Shown: piece after piece, positions 39,282 through 47,044 of the stretch
How the letters are laid out: every line of letters starts with the position of its first letter
Numbering within the stretch: position 1 is the first letter of the stretch
NCBI RefSeq assembly: GCF_020164955.1
Contig: NZ_JAIUHG010000011.1
Location: 1 to 64,000 of the forward strand
Direction of reading: 5' to 3'
DNA length: 64,000 nt
Source of the DNA: Mesorhizobium sp. CA8
GTDB taxonomy: Bacteria; Pseudomonadota; Alphaproteobacteria; Rhizobiales; Rhizobiaceae
Translations under genes and position numbers: made by a program
Notes under the pieces: generated by a model
What the model was told of the DNA's origin: nothing
Databases searched by the model: none
The model's input: the letters and a program-made list of their open reading frames with translations, nothing else

Positions 39282-39776
39282 CTAGCGAAGATCGCGGCGC
39301 ATGACAAGCGCGCCGGTCGGGCCGTGCTCGGTCGAACGGTAATAGTTCGGGCGATGGCCGACCTGGACAAAGCCAAGCCTGCGGTAGAGGCCGATCGCCG
39401 GCGCATTGGTCTCGTCGACCTCGAGGAAGAGCGCTTCGGCGCGTTGTGCATGCAATTCGCGCAATACCGCGTCCATCAATTGCCAGCCAAGGCCCTGGCG
39501 GCGATGGCTACGGGCGACGGCCACGGTCAGGATCTCACCCTCGCCGGCCGCGAGCCGCGCCAGCACGAAGCCGACCGGCGGCTTGGCGCCTTGGCCGGTT
39601 TCGCGCGCCGCATAGCCGAACACGGTGTCCTGTTCGAGCAGTGCTGCGAACTCGCCATCGGTCCAGGGCCGCACGAAATCCTCGCGATGCAGCTTCGAGA
39701 CGGCGGCGCTGTCGGCAACCGTCAGCGGTTCCAAGGCATAATCCCTGCGGCGCGGCTGAAAGAACGGTATGCGCAT
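39282..39776 (-). CDS. rimI: Ribosomal protein S18-alanine N-acetyltransferase RimI-like
   Basis: This 164-residue GNAT has the acetyl-CoA loop ARSHRRQGLGWQLMDAVL and the RimI-typical segment LEVDETNAPAIGLYRRLGF followed by NYYRSTEHGPTGALVM. The ATG overlaps the tsaB stop as ATGA, and linkage of rimI with tsaB is conserved across proteobacteria. The protein target in rhizobia is not proven to be S18, so the name rests on family and context. Confidence 0.88.
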   Translation of the reverse strand: MRIPFFQPRRRDYALEPLTVADSAAVSKLHREDFVRPWTDGEFAALLEQDTVFGYAARETGQGAKPPVGFVLARLAAGEGEILTVAVARSHRRQGLGWQLMDAVLRELHAQRAEALFLEVDETNAPAIGLYRRLGFVQVGHRPNYYRSTEHGPTGALVMRRDLR

Positions 39777-40534
39777 CAGGAGTCTTTTCTCTTTGGGCCA
39801 TGATCTTTTCCAAAAACCGGGTCCCCCTTTTTGGGATCATGGTCTGCCTTTGAACCCTTGGGGGCCTGCCTTGGAAGAATAAAGCCTGCCTGCGGCTTGG
39901 CGTCGGCGCCGCGCAGATAGAGCGGCTTGGGCTTTTCGCCCGGCCCCCTGATCGAGGCCAGCCTGGCATAGGTCGCGATGTCGGCGGTGGCGGCGACCGG
40001 GCCGGTGTCGAAGGCACGGTCCGCCATCTCGGCAATCTGCGGCGCGGCGGTGCCGACCAGCACCGCTTCGGCGTTGACGGCCATGGTTGTCGCCCCGGAA
40101 AGCGTGACCACGGAAGGTCCGTAAGCTTCAGCTAACACTTCGTCATAGAGCGCGGCATGGATTTCCTCACGGCCGGCGTCGAGCGCGGCAAGCACCGCGC
40201 GTCCGGGAAACGCGCTCGCCCCCTCCACCGCCAGGGCATCCAGCGTCGTCACGCCGATCGCCGGGATTTTCAGCGCCAACGCCAGGCCGCGCGCGGCCGA
40301 GACGCCGACACGCAGGCCGGTGAAGGAACCGGGCCCGACCGAGACGGTAAGGGCGTCGAGGTCAGGATAGCCGATGCCGCCGGCTTGCAAGGCAGTTTCG
40401 ATGACGGCCATCAGATGCTCGGCATGCCCCTTGCCGAGGTCGCGTACCTCGCGGCCAAGCTCCTCCCCTGCGCCTGCGTCATAGACGCAAGCGGCGCAGA
40501 GACTGGCAGCGCAATCGATGGCAAGCAGTTTCAT
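39776..40534 (-). CDS. tsaB: tRNA threonylcarbamoyladenosine biosynthesis protein TsaB
   Basis: This 252-residue ASKHA-fold protein is the TsaD partner in t6A37 synthesis. The N-terminus MKLLAIDCAASLCAACVYD and the segment VSVGPGSFTGLRVGVSAARG are typical. The C-terminal tail is unusual: residues about 231-246 (DHDPKKGDPVFGKDHG) are encoded by a family A palindromic repeat at 39798-39842. Relatives usually end near the PLYLR segment with a short tail. The repeat therefore probably inserted near the end of the gene and was kept in frame. Confidence 0.92.
   Translation of the reverse strand: MKLLAIDCAASLCAACVYDAGAGEELGREVRDLGKGHAEHLMAVIETALQAGGIGYPDLDALTVSVGPGSFTGLRVGVSAARGLALALKIPAIGVTTLDALAVEGASAFPGRAVLAALDAGREEIHAALYDEVLAEAYGPSVVTLSGATTMAVNAEAVLVGTAAPQIAEMADRAFDTGPVAATADIATYARLASIRGPGEKPKPLYLRGADAKPQAGFILPRQAPKGSKADHDPKKGDPVFGKDHGPKRKDS
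39798..39842. repeat. Dispersed palindromic repeat, family A, copy 3, inside tsaB
   Basis: Arms CCATGATC and GATCATGG flank TTTCCAAAAACCGGGT. It matches the intergenic copies at 9473-9520 and 45298-45335 but lies within the last 25 codons of tsaB and is translated on the minus strand. Confidence 0.75.
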
Positions 40535-40660
40535 TTAGGCAGCTTCATACGGCCGGTTAAAGAACTGGATCGAAACACAATTCCCTCTGCCCGGCATAGG
40601 CGGCCGCCGCAAGGGCCAGGGTCGAGAAATGTTAAGCGGCTTTGCTTCCACGCGCGGCGA

Positions 40661-41782
40661 TCACGCCGACGCCGCGATGCGCAGCATGTGGTTGTCCCAG
40701 ACATAGTCCGGTTCGGTACGGGTAGCTCCGGCGCCGCCGACGATTTCGCCGGCGCCGGTCGTCGCCATGAAGCCGGCGCGGTCGGGCGCGAGGCCGCAAA
40801 CCTCGACCAGCGCTTTGGTCGCGACCACGCGTCCGCTGGCGGCGTCGAGGACGGCAAGCGAATTGCCCTCCGGCGAGGTGACGGCGACAGTGCCGGTGGC
40901 GGCGTTGGCGGCGACCGAGCCGATGTAATTGCGGAAGCCTGAGAGCACGCCCTGCGGCATCTCCAGGAGCTCGAGCTCCTTGCCGCGCGCGGCGCGGCCG
41001 ACCAGCGCCGGCGGGTCGGTCGCCGGCCCGCGATATTGGCAGCCGAACCAGACGGTGCCCGCCTGGTCGCAATCCATGTGGCGGATCGAAAGCTGATGCA
41101 GCGCCGGCGGCAATTCGTGCTTTTCGATGAGGTCGCCGGTGATGCGGTCAATCAGCGTATAAGACGGCTTCATCGTCGCGATGTTGAGTTCGGCGCGGCC
41201 ATAGTCGGGATGGGTCTCGATGCCGCCATTGGCGATGGCTAAAGTGCGGCCGTCGCCGAGCAGGAGCAGCTCATGCGGGCCCATGCCGTAGGTCGGGAAC
41301 TCGCCGACGCGATTGAATTTCTCCCGCGCGTCATAGACGCCCACGACACCTGCCGCGTTGTCGAAATCGTTCTCCGTCGCATAGAGCAAGGCGCCGTCGG
41401 GCGAGAACACGCCATGGCCGAAGAAATGCCGGCCGGCGATGCTGGCGATGGTCAGCGGCTTGTCGCGGCCGGCATGGTCGAAGACCACGGCAAAGGTGCC
41501 GGGCTGGCGGGCAAAGACCACCGAACGCTTCGACACCGGATCGAAAGTGACGTCGTGGCCACGGTCGGGCAGATCGACCGTGTGCAGGATTTTCCCCGCC
41601 TCGGAGAGCACGGCGGCACCGAAGCTGCCGTCGCGCTTGACGTAAGCCGTGGCAAACACTGCGTCCGCGGCAAGCGTCTCGGCCCAGGCGCGCGGCGCCA
41701 TCGCGGCTGCGAAGCTCACGCCCGCGGCTCGCAGGAAATCGCGGCGGTCTATGAGGGCGGTTGTCAATGTATCAATCTCCAT
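40661..41782 (-). CDS. DUF1513 periplasmic protein with Tat signal
   Basis: This 373-residue protein has a twin-arginine signal (DRRDFLRAAGVSFAAAMAP, residues about 13-31) and then a predicted beta-propeller with repeated blades, for example HDVTFDPVSKRSVVFARQPG and FFGHGVFSPDGALLYATEND. DUF1513 proteins occur almost only in imelysin/di-heme iron operons like this one. Function is not established. It overlaps the preceding imelysin stop by about 10 bp and is the last gene of the cluster. Confidence 0.85.
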   Translation of the reverse strand: MEIDTLTTALIDRRDFLRAAGVSFAAAMAPRAWAETLAADAVFATAYVKRDGSFGAAVLSEAGKILHTVDLPDRGHDVTFDPVSKRSVVFARQPGTFAVVFDHAGRDKPLTIASIAGRHFFGHGVFSPDGALLYATENDFDNAAGVVGVYDAREKFNRVGEFPTYGMGPHELLLLGDGRTLAIANGGIETHPDYGRAELNIATMKPSYTLIDRITGDLIEKHELPPALHQLSIRHMDCDQAGTVWFGCQYRGPATDPPALVGRAARGKELELLEMPQGVLSGFRNYIGSVAANAATGTVAVTSPEGNSLAVLDAASGRVVATKALVEVCGLAPDRAGFMATTGAGEIVGGAGATRTEPDYVWDNHMLRIAASA

Positions 41783-42869
41783 CCAGCGACGAAAAGCCCG
41801 CGGTCAGGCCGAACTCGGCGGTCATCCTGGTGCCGATCAAGGTCGACAGGCTGGAGGTGATCAGCGCGAAATGCTCGAGCTTGCCGCGCAGCGCAGGGTC
41901 GGCGAGCGCCTTGTCGATCGGGCCCGCGACGGATTTCGTTATCATCACGCCGTTGCTGAGCTGGATGTGGATGGACTCGGCCATCCATTGCGCATCGGCG
42001 GGCAGAGCGTCGCCGAGCCTGGAGGCCTGAAACAGTTGGTCGATGCCGGAGAGATTTCCGGCCAGCGAAGTCGTCGTGTTCTGCGAGCGCCAGTAGATCG
42101 CCTGCTTCGGCTTGTCGGCATCGGGCTTGGCGCCGAGAAAACCCTTGAGCCGCACGTCGCGGATCATTTCCAGCTCGTTGATGAAGACGCCGACCAGTTC
42201 CGTGACCGCTTCGTTGCCGTCGCGGTAGAGCGGGTTCTTCGGCCCCGGATTGGCCCAGAGCGAGGCAAAGCCGTCGGGCTTTTGCCAGGCTTCGCGCACC
42301 TCGCCCGCTATCGTTTCGACGTTGCCGGCGACCGCCGCGCCATAGGCGCAGCGGTAGGGATCGTCTTTCGCGGCAAGCGTTTCGGCGCCGTCGCCGTAAA
42401 GCACATATTCGAGCGCGCCGAGGCCCTGCATGGCGACGCTCTTTTGCGCCAGTTGCGCCGGATCGGTGGCGGATGGGTCCTTGGATGCGAGCGTGGCCTG
42501 CACTTGCCTCAGGCCGATGCTCTTGCGGTCCGGCCAATAGAGCATGCGTTCCAGCCGGTTGTTTTCCTTGATCGGTCCGAAGGCGATGATCTCGGCCAGC
42601 GACCAGGCCTCGACGGTGCCTGAAAATGCCGCGCGCGCCCCTTCGAGATTTTGCCCAGACGGCGCCTCGCAAAGCCGGTGCATCGCCTTAGTGAGGCGCG
42701 CCGCATGTTCGCCGAGGCTGGCATAGGCCGGGCGGACGAAACCGTCGATGGCGCGGCCGATGACATCGGAAGCCTTGGCCGCGGCCGACACCGGCAGCAC
42801 AGCGGCCAGAAGGAACGGAAGAGCAAGGGCAAGGCGCTTCGACATCAGAGCGACGCGTTTCGGCATCAT
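41772..42869 (-). CDS. Imelysin-family (peptidase M75) periplasmic protein, second copy in the cluster
   Basis: This 365-residue protein has an N-terminal signal peptide (LALALPFLLAAVLPVSAAA) and an imelysin-type helical domain with MQGLGALEYVLYGDG, close to the family GxHxxE region but without the His of the other copy. It is shorter and more diverged than the imelysin at 45342. Relatives bind iron in the periplasm. Its ATG overlaps the DUF1111 stop as ATGATG, so translation is coupled. The metal site is not confirmed. Confidence 0.85.
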   Translation of the reverse strand: MMPKRVALMSKRLALALPFLLAAVLPVSAAAKASDVIGRAIDGFVRPAYASLGEHAARLTKAMHRLCEAPSGQNLEGARAAFSGTVEAWSLAEIIAFGPIKENNRLERMLYWPDRKSIGLRQVQATLASKDPSATDPAQLAQKSVAMQGLGALEYVLYGDGAETLAAKDDPYRCAYGAAVAGNVETIAGEVREAWQKPDGFASLWANPGPKNPLYRDGNEAVTELVGVFINELEMIRDVRLKGFLGAKPDADKPKQAIYWRSQNTTTSLAGNLSGIDQLFQASRLGDALPADAQWMAESIHIQLSNGVMITKSVAGPIDKALADPALRGKLEHFALITSSLSTLIGTRMTAEFGLTAGFSSLDGD

Positions 42870-44467
42870 AAGGACTCCAGGAATTTGACCAGCGCCTCAC
42901 GATCAGCCGCGGCGGCGCCGGCGAAACGGTCGCGCGCCTTCTGGCTCTCGCCGCCATGCCACAGGATCGCCTCGGCAAGCGTGCGGGCGCGGCCGTCATG
43001 CAGATAGAAAGCATTGCCGTTGACCGTCGCGGTAAGGCCGATGCCCCAGAGCGGCGGGGTGCGCCACTCGCTGCCGCTTGCTTCACCCACCCGCTGCCCA
43101 TCGGCAAGCCCCTCGCCCATGTCGTGCAGCAGGAAGTCGGAATAGGGCCAGATCAGCTGGAAGGCCTGCACCTTGTCGGGCGTGCCGCGCATGGTCACGA
43201 ATTTCGGCGTGTGACAGGAGATGCAGCCCATCTCGTAGAACTGCTTTTTGCCAGCGAGCACGTCAGGCTTGCCAATATCGCGCCGCGCCGGCACGGCCAG
43301 ATTCTGCGAATAGAAGGTGACGAGGTCCATCACCGGCGGTGGCGCCTCGGCCGTGCCGAGGCGTTGCTGCACCCCGTCCGGCATGACGAGGCAATCCGTT
43401 TGCGCCTTGGTGCAATCGCCCCAATGCTTCGGCATTTCCGGCGTGGAGATGCCGATATCGCCGGCAAAGGCGTCGGCCGCTTGCTGGCGGATCGACGCGG
43501 TCTGTGCCTTCCAGCCGAAGCGGCCCAAGGTCACCGCGCCACTCAACGCATCGCGCACAATGTTGGGCCGGCCCGAAATGCCGTCACTGTTGCGATCGTC
43601 CGGATCGGCATTGGCGAGGATATCGGCCGGCGCGATCTGCTCGATCAGGCCCAGCCCGATCATCGGCGGCGTCAGGCGTGGCGACAGCGTGGTGCGCGGA
43701 TCGAGCGGACCGTAGCCGAGATTTTCGATCGTATAGCTCGGCTTGCGCAGTGAAACGACGGCGCCGTCGCCGAGCGTCACCTTTTGCTCCTGGTAATCGA
43801 CGCGCATCCGGCCTTCGCCCTTGAGTCCGGGAACCGCAAGGTCCTGCAATTGCGCGCCATAGACCGGGTCCGGAAAATTCAGCAGCTTATGGTCGGCAAG
43901 CGCTGCCTTTTCCTCGGCGCTGCCGGCGTCGCGCGCCAGCCGCAGGAACATCGATGTCGATCCGGCATCGCTTTCCGGAGGACGCCCGCGGCCATCCTTC
44001 AGATGGCAGTTCTGGCAGGCGCGTTCGTTGAAGAGCGGGCCAAGACCATCCGAAGCCTGGGTCGAGGACGGCGACGACACCCAGGTCTTGCGAAACAGCG
44101 CGTTGCCGAGCTTGAAGGTTGCCTCTTCCTCGAAGGTGATATTGGCGGAGGATTGCGAGAAGGCATCGCGGTTGGCGTCCTTGCGCGACGTGCCGGCGCC
44201 ACCCTGCATCAGCTCGAACGGCTCCGGCCTGGTGAAATTGGTCGTTGGCCTGGTGACGGCCAGAACCCGCGCCTGGTCCTTCGGCGTCAGATCGGCGCGG
44301 CTTGTCGGCAGGGCGGCGGGCTCACCGGCTACGGCCGATGCGGAAAGCGTGATCGCCAGCAAAAGCCATGCCCCGCGACCAATCCGGTATCGCGGGGTCG
44401 TCTGGGACGGCAAGCCGTGAATCCCGGCCCGCCACGCGCGGCGCGAAAAATCTACGGGGCGCCGCAT
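42866..44467 (-). CDS. Di-heme oxidoreductase-like cytochrome c (DUF1111), periplasmic
   Basis: This 533-residue protein has a signal sequence at about residues 32-48 (AWLLLAITLSASAVAG) and two c-type heme motifs, CQNCH near residue 157 and CISCH near residue 424, the layout of the DUF1111 di-heme thiol-oxidoreductase family. These resemble di-heme peroxidases. In this iron operon it could oxidise iron or transfer electrons to the imelysins, but this is inference. It starts 12 bp after the bfr stop. Confidence 0.86.
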   Translation of the reverse strand: MRRPVDFSRRAWRAGIHGLPSQTTPRYRIGRGAWLLLAITLSASAVAGEPAALPTSRADLTPKDQARVLAVTRPTTNFTRPEPFELMQGGAGTSRKDANRDAFSQSSANITFEEEATFKLGNALFRKTWVSSPSSTQASDGLGPLFNERACQNCHLKDGRGRPPESDAGSTSMFLRLARDAGSAEEKAALADHKLLNFPDPVYGAQLQDLAVPGLKGEGRMRVDYQEQKVTLGDGAVVSLRKPSYTIENLGYGPLDPRTTLSPRLTPPMIGLGLIEQIAPADILANADPDDRNSDGISGRPNIVRDALSGAVTLGRFGWKAQTASIRQQAADAFAGDIGISTPEMPKHWGDCTKAQTDCLVMPDGVQQRLGTAEAPPPVMDLVTFYSQNLAVPARRDIGKPDVLAGKKQFYEMGCISCHTPKFVTMRGTPDKVQAFQLIWPYSDFLLHDMGEGLADGQRVGEASGSEWRTPPLWGIGLTATVNGNAFYLHDGRARTLAEAILWHGGESQKARDRFAGAAAADREALVKFLESL

Positions 44468-44479
44468 TCCCGCATGTCC

Positions 44480-44965
44480 TTACTCCGCCTCGTTGGCCGA
44501 GTCGGCATTGAGCTGGCCGTATTTTTCCTCGCCGATCGAGGCAAGCAGATCGAGCTGCGTTTCCAGGAAGTCGATATGTCCTTCCTCGTCGGTCAAAAGA
44601 TCCTCGAACAGCTTCATCGAAACGAAATCGCCTTCGTCTTGGCAGATCTCGCGCGAGCGCTTGTAGGCGGTGCGCGCGTCATATTCGCCGGCGAGATCGG
44701 ATTCGAGCACTTCCTTGACGTTCTGGCCGATGCGCAACGGCGCGACGGAATGCAGGTTGGGATGGCCTTCGAGGAAGATGATGCGCGCGATCAGCCGGTC
44801 GGCGTGATGCATCTCCTCGATCGATTCCGCCCGCTCCTTCTTTGCCAGCTTGGTGTAGCCCCAATCCTCGAGCAGACGATAATGCACCCAGTACTGGTTG
44901 ACGGCTCCAAGCTCGAGAAACAGAGCTTCATTAAGCCGCTCGATGACCTGCGGTTCGCCTTTCAT
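44480..44965 (-). CDS. bfr: Bacterioferritin
   Basis: This 161-residue heme-containing ferritin stores iron as ferric mineral in a 24-subunit shell. Ferroxidase ligands fit family positions in [21 protein letters not shown] and [20 protein letters not shown]; the Met in EEMHHAD is the heme ligand in E. coli. The second helix pair carries [12 protein letters not shown]. The ATG at 44965 ([15 protein letters not shown]) is used; the bfd frame overlaps the start by about 35 bp. Confidence 0.96.
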   Translation of the reverse strand: MKGEPQVIERLNEALFLELGAVNQYWVHYRLLEDWGYTKLAKKERAESIEEMHHADRLIARIIFLEGHPNLHSVAPLRIGQNVKEVLESDLAGEYDARTAYKRSREICQDEGDFVSMKLFEDLLTDEEGHIDFLETQLDLLASIGEEKYGQLNADSANEAE

Positions 44966-45242
44966 GGGTTCTGCTCCCGTATTGGCCGCGCAAGCCTCGC
45001 ACGCGATCCAGGTGTGAAACGATGTCCACGCCCCCCACCTCTGAGCGGGCGTGGTAGTGCTCGGTGACCCGAATGATCGTTTCCACCACATTTGGGAAAC
45101 AGCCGCAACAGCGACCGCGCTTGGCCATCGCGTGGTAGACCTTCGCGGGCACGATCAGTTGCCAGGGATCCTGATCTAGCAGGCCGACGATCGTCTGCTC
45201 GATCTCCTTTTCGGTGATGATGTTGCAATGGCAGATCAGCAT
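44931..45242 (-). CDS. bfd: Bacterioferritin-associated ferredoxin (Bfd)
   Basis: This 103-residue [2Fe-2S] protein has the Bfd cysteine pattern: C4 and C6 in ICHCN and C45-C48 in RCCGC. It would reduce the Bfr core to release iron. The C-terminal 40 residues are an extension beyond the 64 residues of E. coli Bfd and run into the bfr start. Co-directional overlap with bfr means both are made from one transcript. Confidence 0.92.
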   Translation of the reverse strand: MLICHCNIITEKEIEQTIVGLLDQDPWQLIVPAKVYHAMAKRGRCCGCFPNVVETIIRVTEHYHARSEVGGVDIVSHLDRVRGLRGQYGSRTHERRTAGHRAA

Positions 45243-45297
45243 CTACTTGCTCTGGCTGACGGAGCCGTTCCGGCGCCGCTTGGCTGGTTTCTCAGTT

Positions 45298-45335
45298 GCA
45301 TGATCTTGTCCAAAAAACCGGTTTTGGGATCATGC
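45298..45335. repeat. Dispersed palindromic repeat, family A, copy 4
   Basis: GCATGATC and GATCATGC arms flank CCAAAAAACCGGTTTTGG. It lies in the 99-bp gap between imelysin and bfd and could serve as a stabilising hairpin in the mRNA. The layout matches copies at 9473, 39226 and 39798. Confidence 0.7.
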
Positions 45336-45341
45336 CCGATC

Positions 45342-46634
45342 TTACTTGAATACCTTGTCGGGCGCGTCGAGGCTGTCGGAACCCTCGAAAGCGATCTGGT
45401 TCAGCTTGAGCGAGCCGACGGCGCGCTCGATCGATTTGGTCTGGTCGATCAGGGCGTCGATCGCCGCCTGCACGGTGGCGTTGCCTTCGGTATTGCCCTC
45501 GGCGATCTGCTGGTCATAGGCCTCGCCGGCAAGAGCACGCGCCTGGATGGCCTCCATCTTGGCGACGGTGGTGTCGAGCTTGCCCGACAGCTCCTTGTCG
45601 ATCGCCGGATCGGCCGCCTTCACCATGTCGGACACCGATGGACCCGAAACCACGGAACCGTCGAGCCGCTTGTAGCTGGCATGGTAGGCGTCGCGGATGC
45701 CGACCGCGTCATAGAGATGCGAGATGTAGGTGTTGTCGGAGAAGCAGTCGTGCTCCTCTTCCGGATCGTGCAGCAACAGGCCGAGCTTCATGCGCTCGCC
45801 GGCCAGTTCGCCATAGGAGAGCGAGCCCATGCCGGTGAAGATGGTGGAGATGGCGGCATTCGCATCGCCGTCGGTGAGGTTCTTGCGCGCCGCGCCGTCC
45901 GCCCTCCAGTTGTCGACCATTTCCTGCAGGTCTGACACCAGAAGGTCGCTTGCCGACTTCAGATATTCGGCGCGGCGGTCGCAATTGCCGCCCGTGCAGT
46001 TCTTGAGGTCGTAATCCGTATAGGGCCGCTCGCCCGCGCCAGGGCCGGTGCCATGCAGATCCTGGCCCCAGAGCAGGAATTCGATGGCGTGATAGCCGGT
46101 CGCGACATTGGCTTCAACGCCGCCGGCCTCCTGCAGCGTGCCGGACAGGAACTCGGGCGTCAGCTTCGAGGCACCGACCTTCTTGCCGTTGATCTCGATT
46201 TCCTTGTTGGCGATGACGTTGGCCGTATAGAGCGCGTTTTCGTCCGACTCGGTGCCGTAACTCTTGGCGACATAGTCGATCAGGCCCTCATCCAGCGGCC
46301 AGGAATTCACCTTGCCTTCCCAGTCGTCGACGATCTTGTTGCCGAAGCGGTACACTTCGGTCTGCTGGTAAGGAATGCGCGCCGCCTTCCAGGCTTCGCG
46401 CGCGGCGTTCAACGTGTCGGCCGAGGGGCTGGCGACCAGCGCATCCACCGCCTTATCCAGCGCCTGCGCAGTGGTCAGCGAATCTTCGTATTTGGCCAAA
46501 GCGATGTCGGCATAGGTCTTGATCACCGCCTTGGCGTCGGTCTCGGCTTTCGCCGGCAACACGAACACCGCCGCGGTCAGTGCAGCCGTGGCGCAGATCG
46601 CAGCCAGCCTGCCGCCATTACGTGCCGTCATCAT
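45342..46634 (-). CDS. Imelysin-family (M75/EfeO-like) periplasmic iron protein
   Basis: This 430-residue protein has a signal peptide (LAAICATAALTAAVFVLPAKA) and a full imelysin domain. The family signature is ATGYHAIEFLLWGQD (GxHxxE), which contributes metal ligands in relatives, and WPLDEGLIDYV and SDNTYISHLYDAVG are typical. It is the first gene of the iron cluster. The ATG at 46634 is used; the frame is open to 46745, but that extension has no signal-like features. An Irr-box-like palindrome lies about 240 bp upstream. Confidence 0.9.
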   Translation of the reverse strand: MMTARNGGRLAAICATAALTAAVFVLPAKAETDAKAVIKTYADIALAKYEDSLTTAQALDKAVDALVASPSADTLNAAREAWKAARIPYQQTEVYRFGNKIVDDWEGKVNSWPLDEGLIDYVAKSYGTESDENALYTANVIANKEIEINGKKVGASKLTPEFLSGTLQEAGGVEANVATGYHAIEFLLWGQDLHGTGPGAGERPYTDYDLKNCTGGNCDRRAEYLKSASDLLVSDLQEMVDNWRADGAARKNLTDGDANAAISTIFTGMGSLSYGELAGERMKLGLLLHDPEEEHDCFSDNTYISHLYDAVGIRDAYHASYKRLDGSVVSGPSVSDMVKAADPAIDKELSGKLDTTVAKMEAIQARALAGEAYDQQIAEGNTEGNATVQAAIDALIDQTKSIERAVGSLKLNQIAFEGSDSLDAPDKVFK

Positions 46635-46875
46635 CCGTCTCCAGTTCCTTGGAAATTCAATAAAAGGCGTCCATCCCCGCCGAGGCATGAGCATGCCGGG
46701 AAAAACGGTGGCCGCACCGATGCGCGGTTCGCGATAAAAAGACACCCAGTTGCCTCCAATCGAAAGGGTTCAAGGCCCAGACATCAAAGGAATGCGCTTT
46801 GCGCGCAGCTCGTCATAAAGCGATGGAGAGGCTTGGAGTCAACTGGCAGACAGAAAAAATCAATTGAAACAACAC

Positions 46876-46892
46876 TTTAGAATTATTCTAAA
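46876..46892. promoter_or_regulatory. Probable Irr box (ICE motif)
   Basis: A perfect 17-bp palindrome TTTAGAATTATTCTAAA (arms TTTAGAAT/ATTCTAAA) matches the iron-control-element motif TTTAGAA-N3-TTCTAAA known for rhizobial Irr. It lies in the region shared by the imelysin cluster (start 46634, minus) and the flavoprotein gene (start 47045, plus). The Irr gene is at 10762-11193. Low-iron regulation of one or both flanking transcripts is likely. Confidence 0.85.
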
Positions 46893-47044
46893 CTACCACT
46901 ATCAACTTTTAGGCCCGGGACTGCCTCGCTGGACCGATTGACAGATAGCCATTCTGGGTGCGACCCGATCCGCGGCTCTTGCGGCGGCGGCAGACAATCG
47001 CCACCTGGCGCAAGAGCCTAGATTTGCTGACCAAAAGGATTGCG

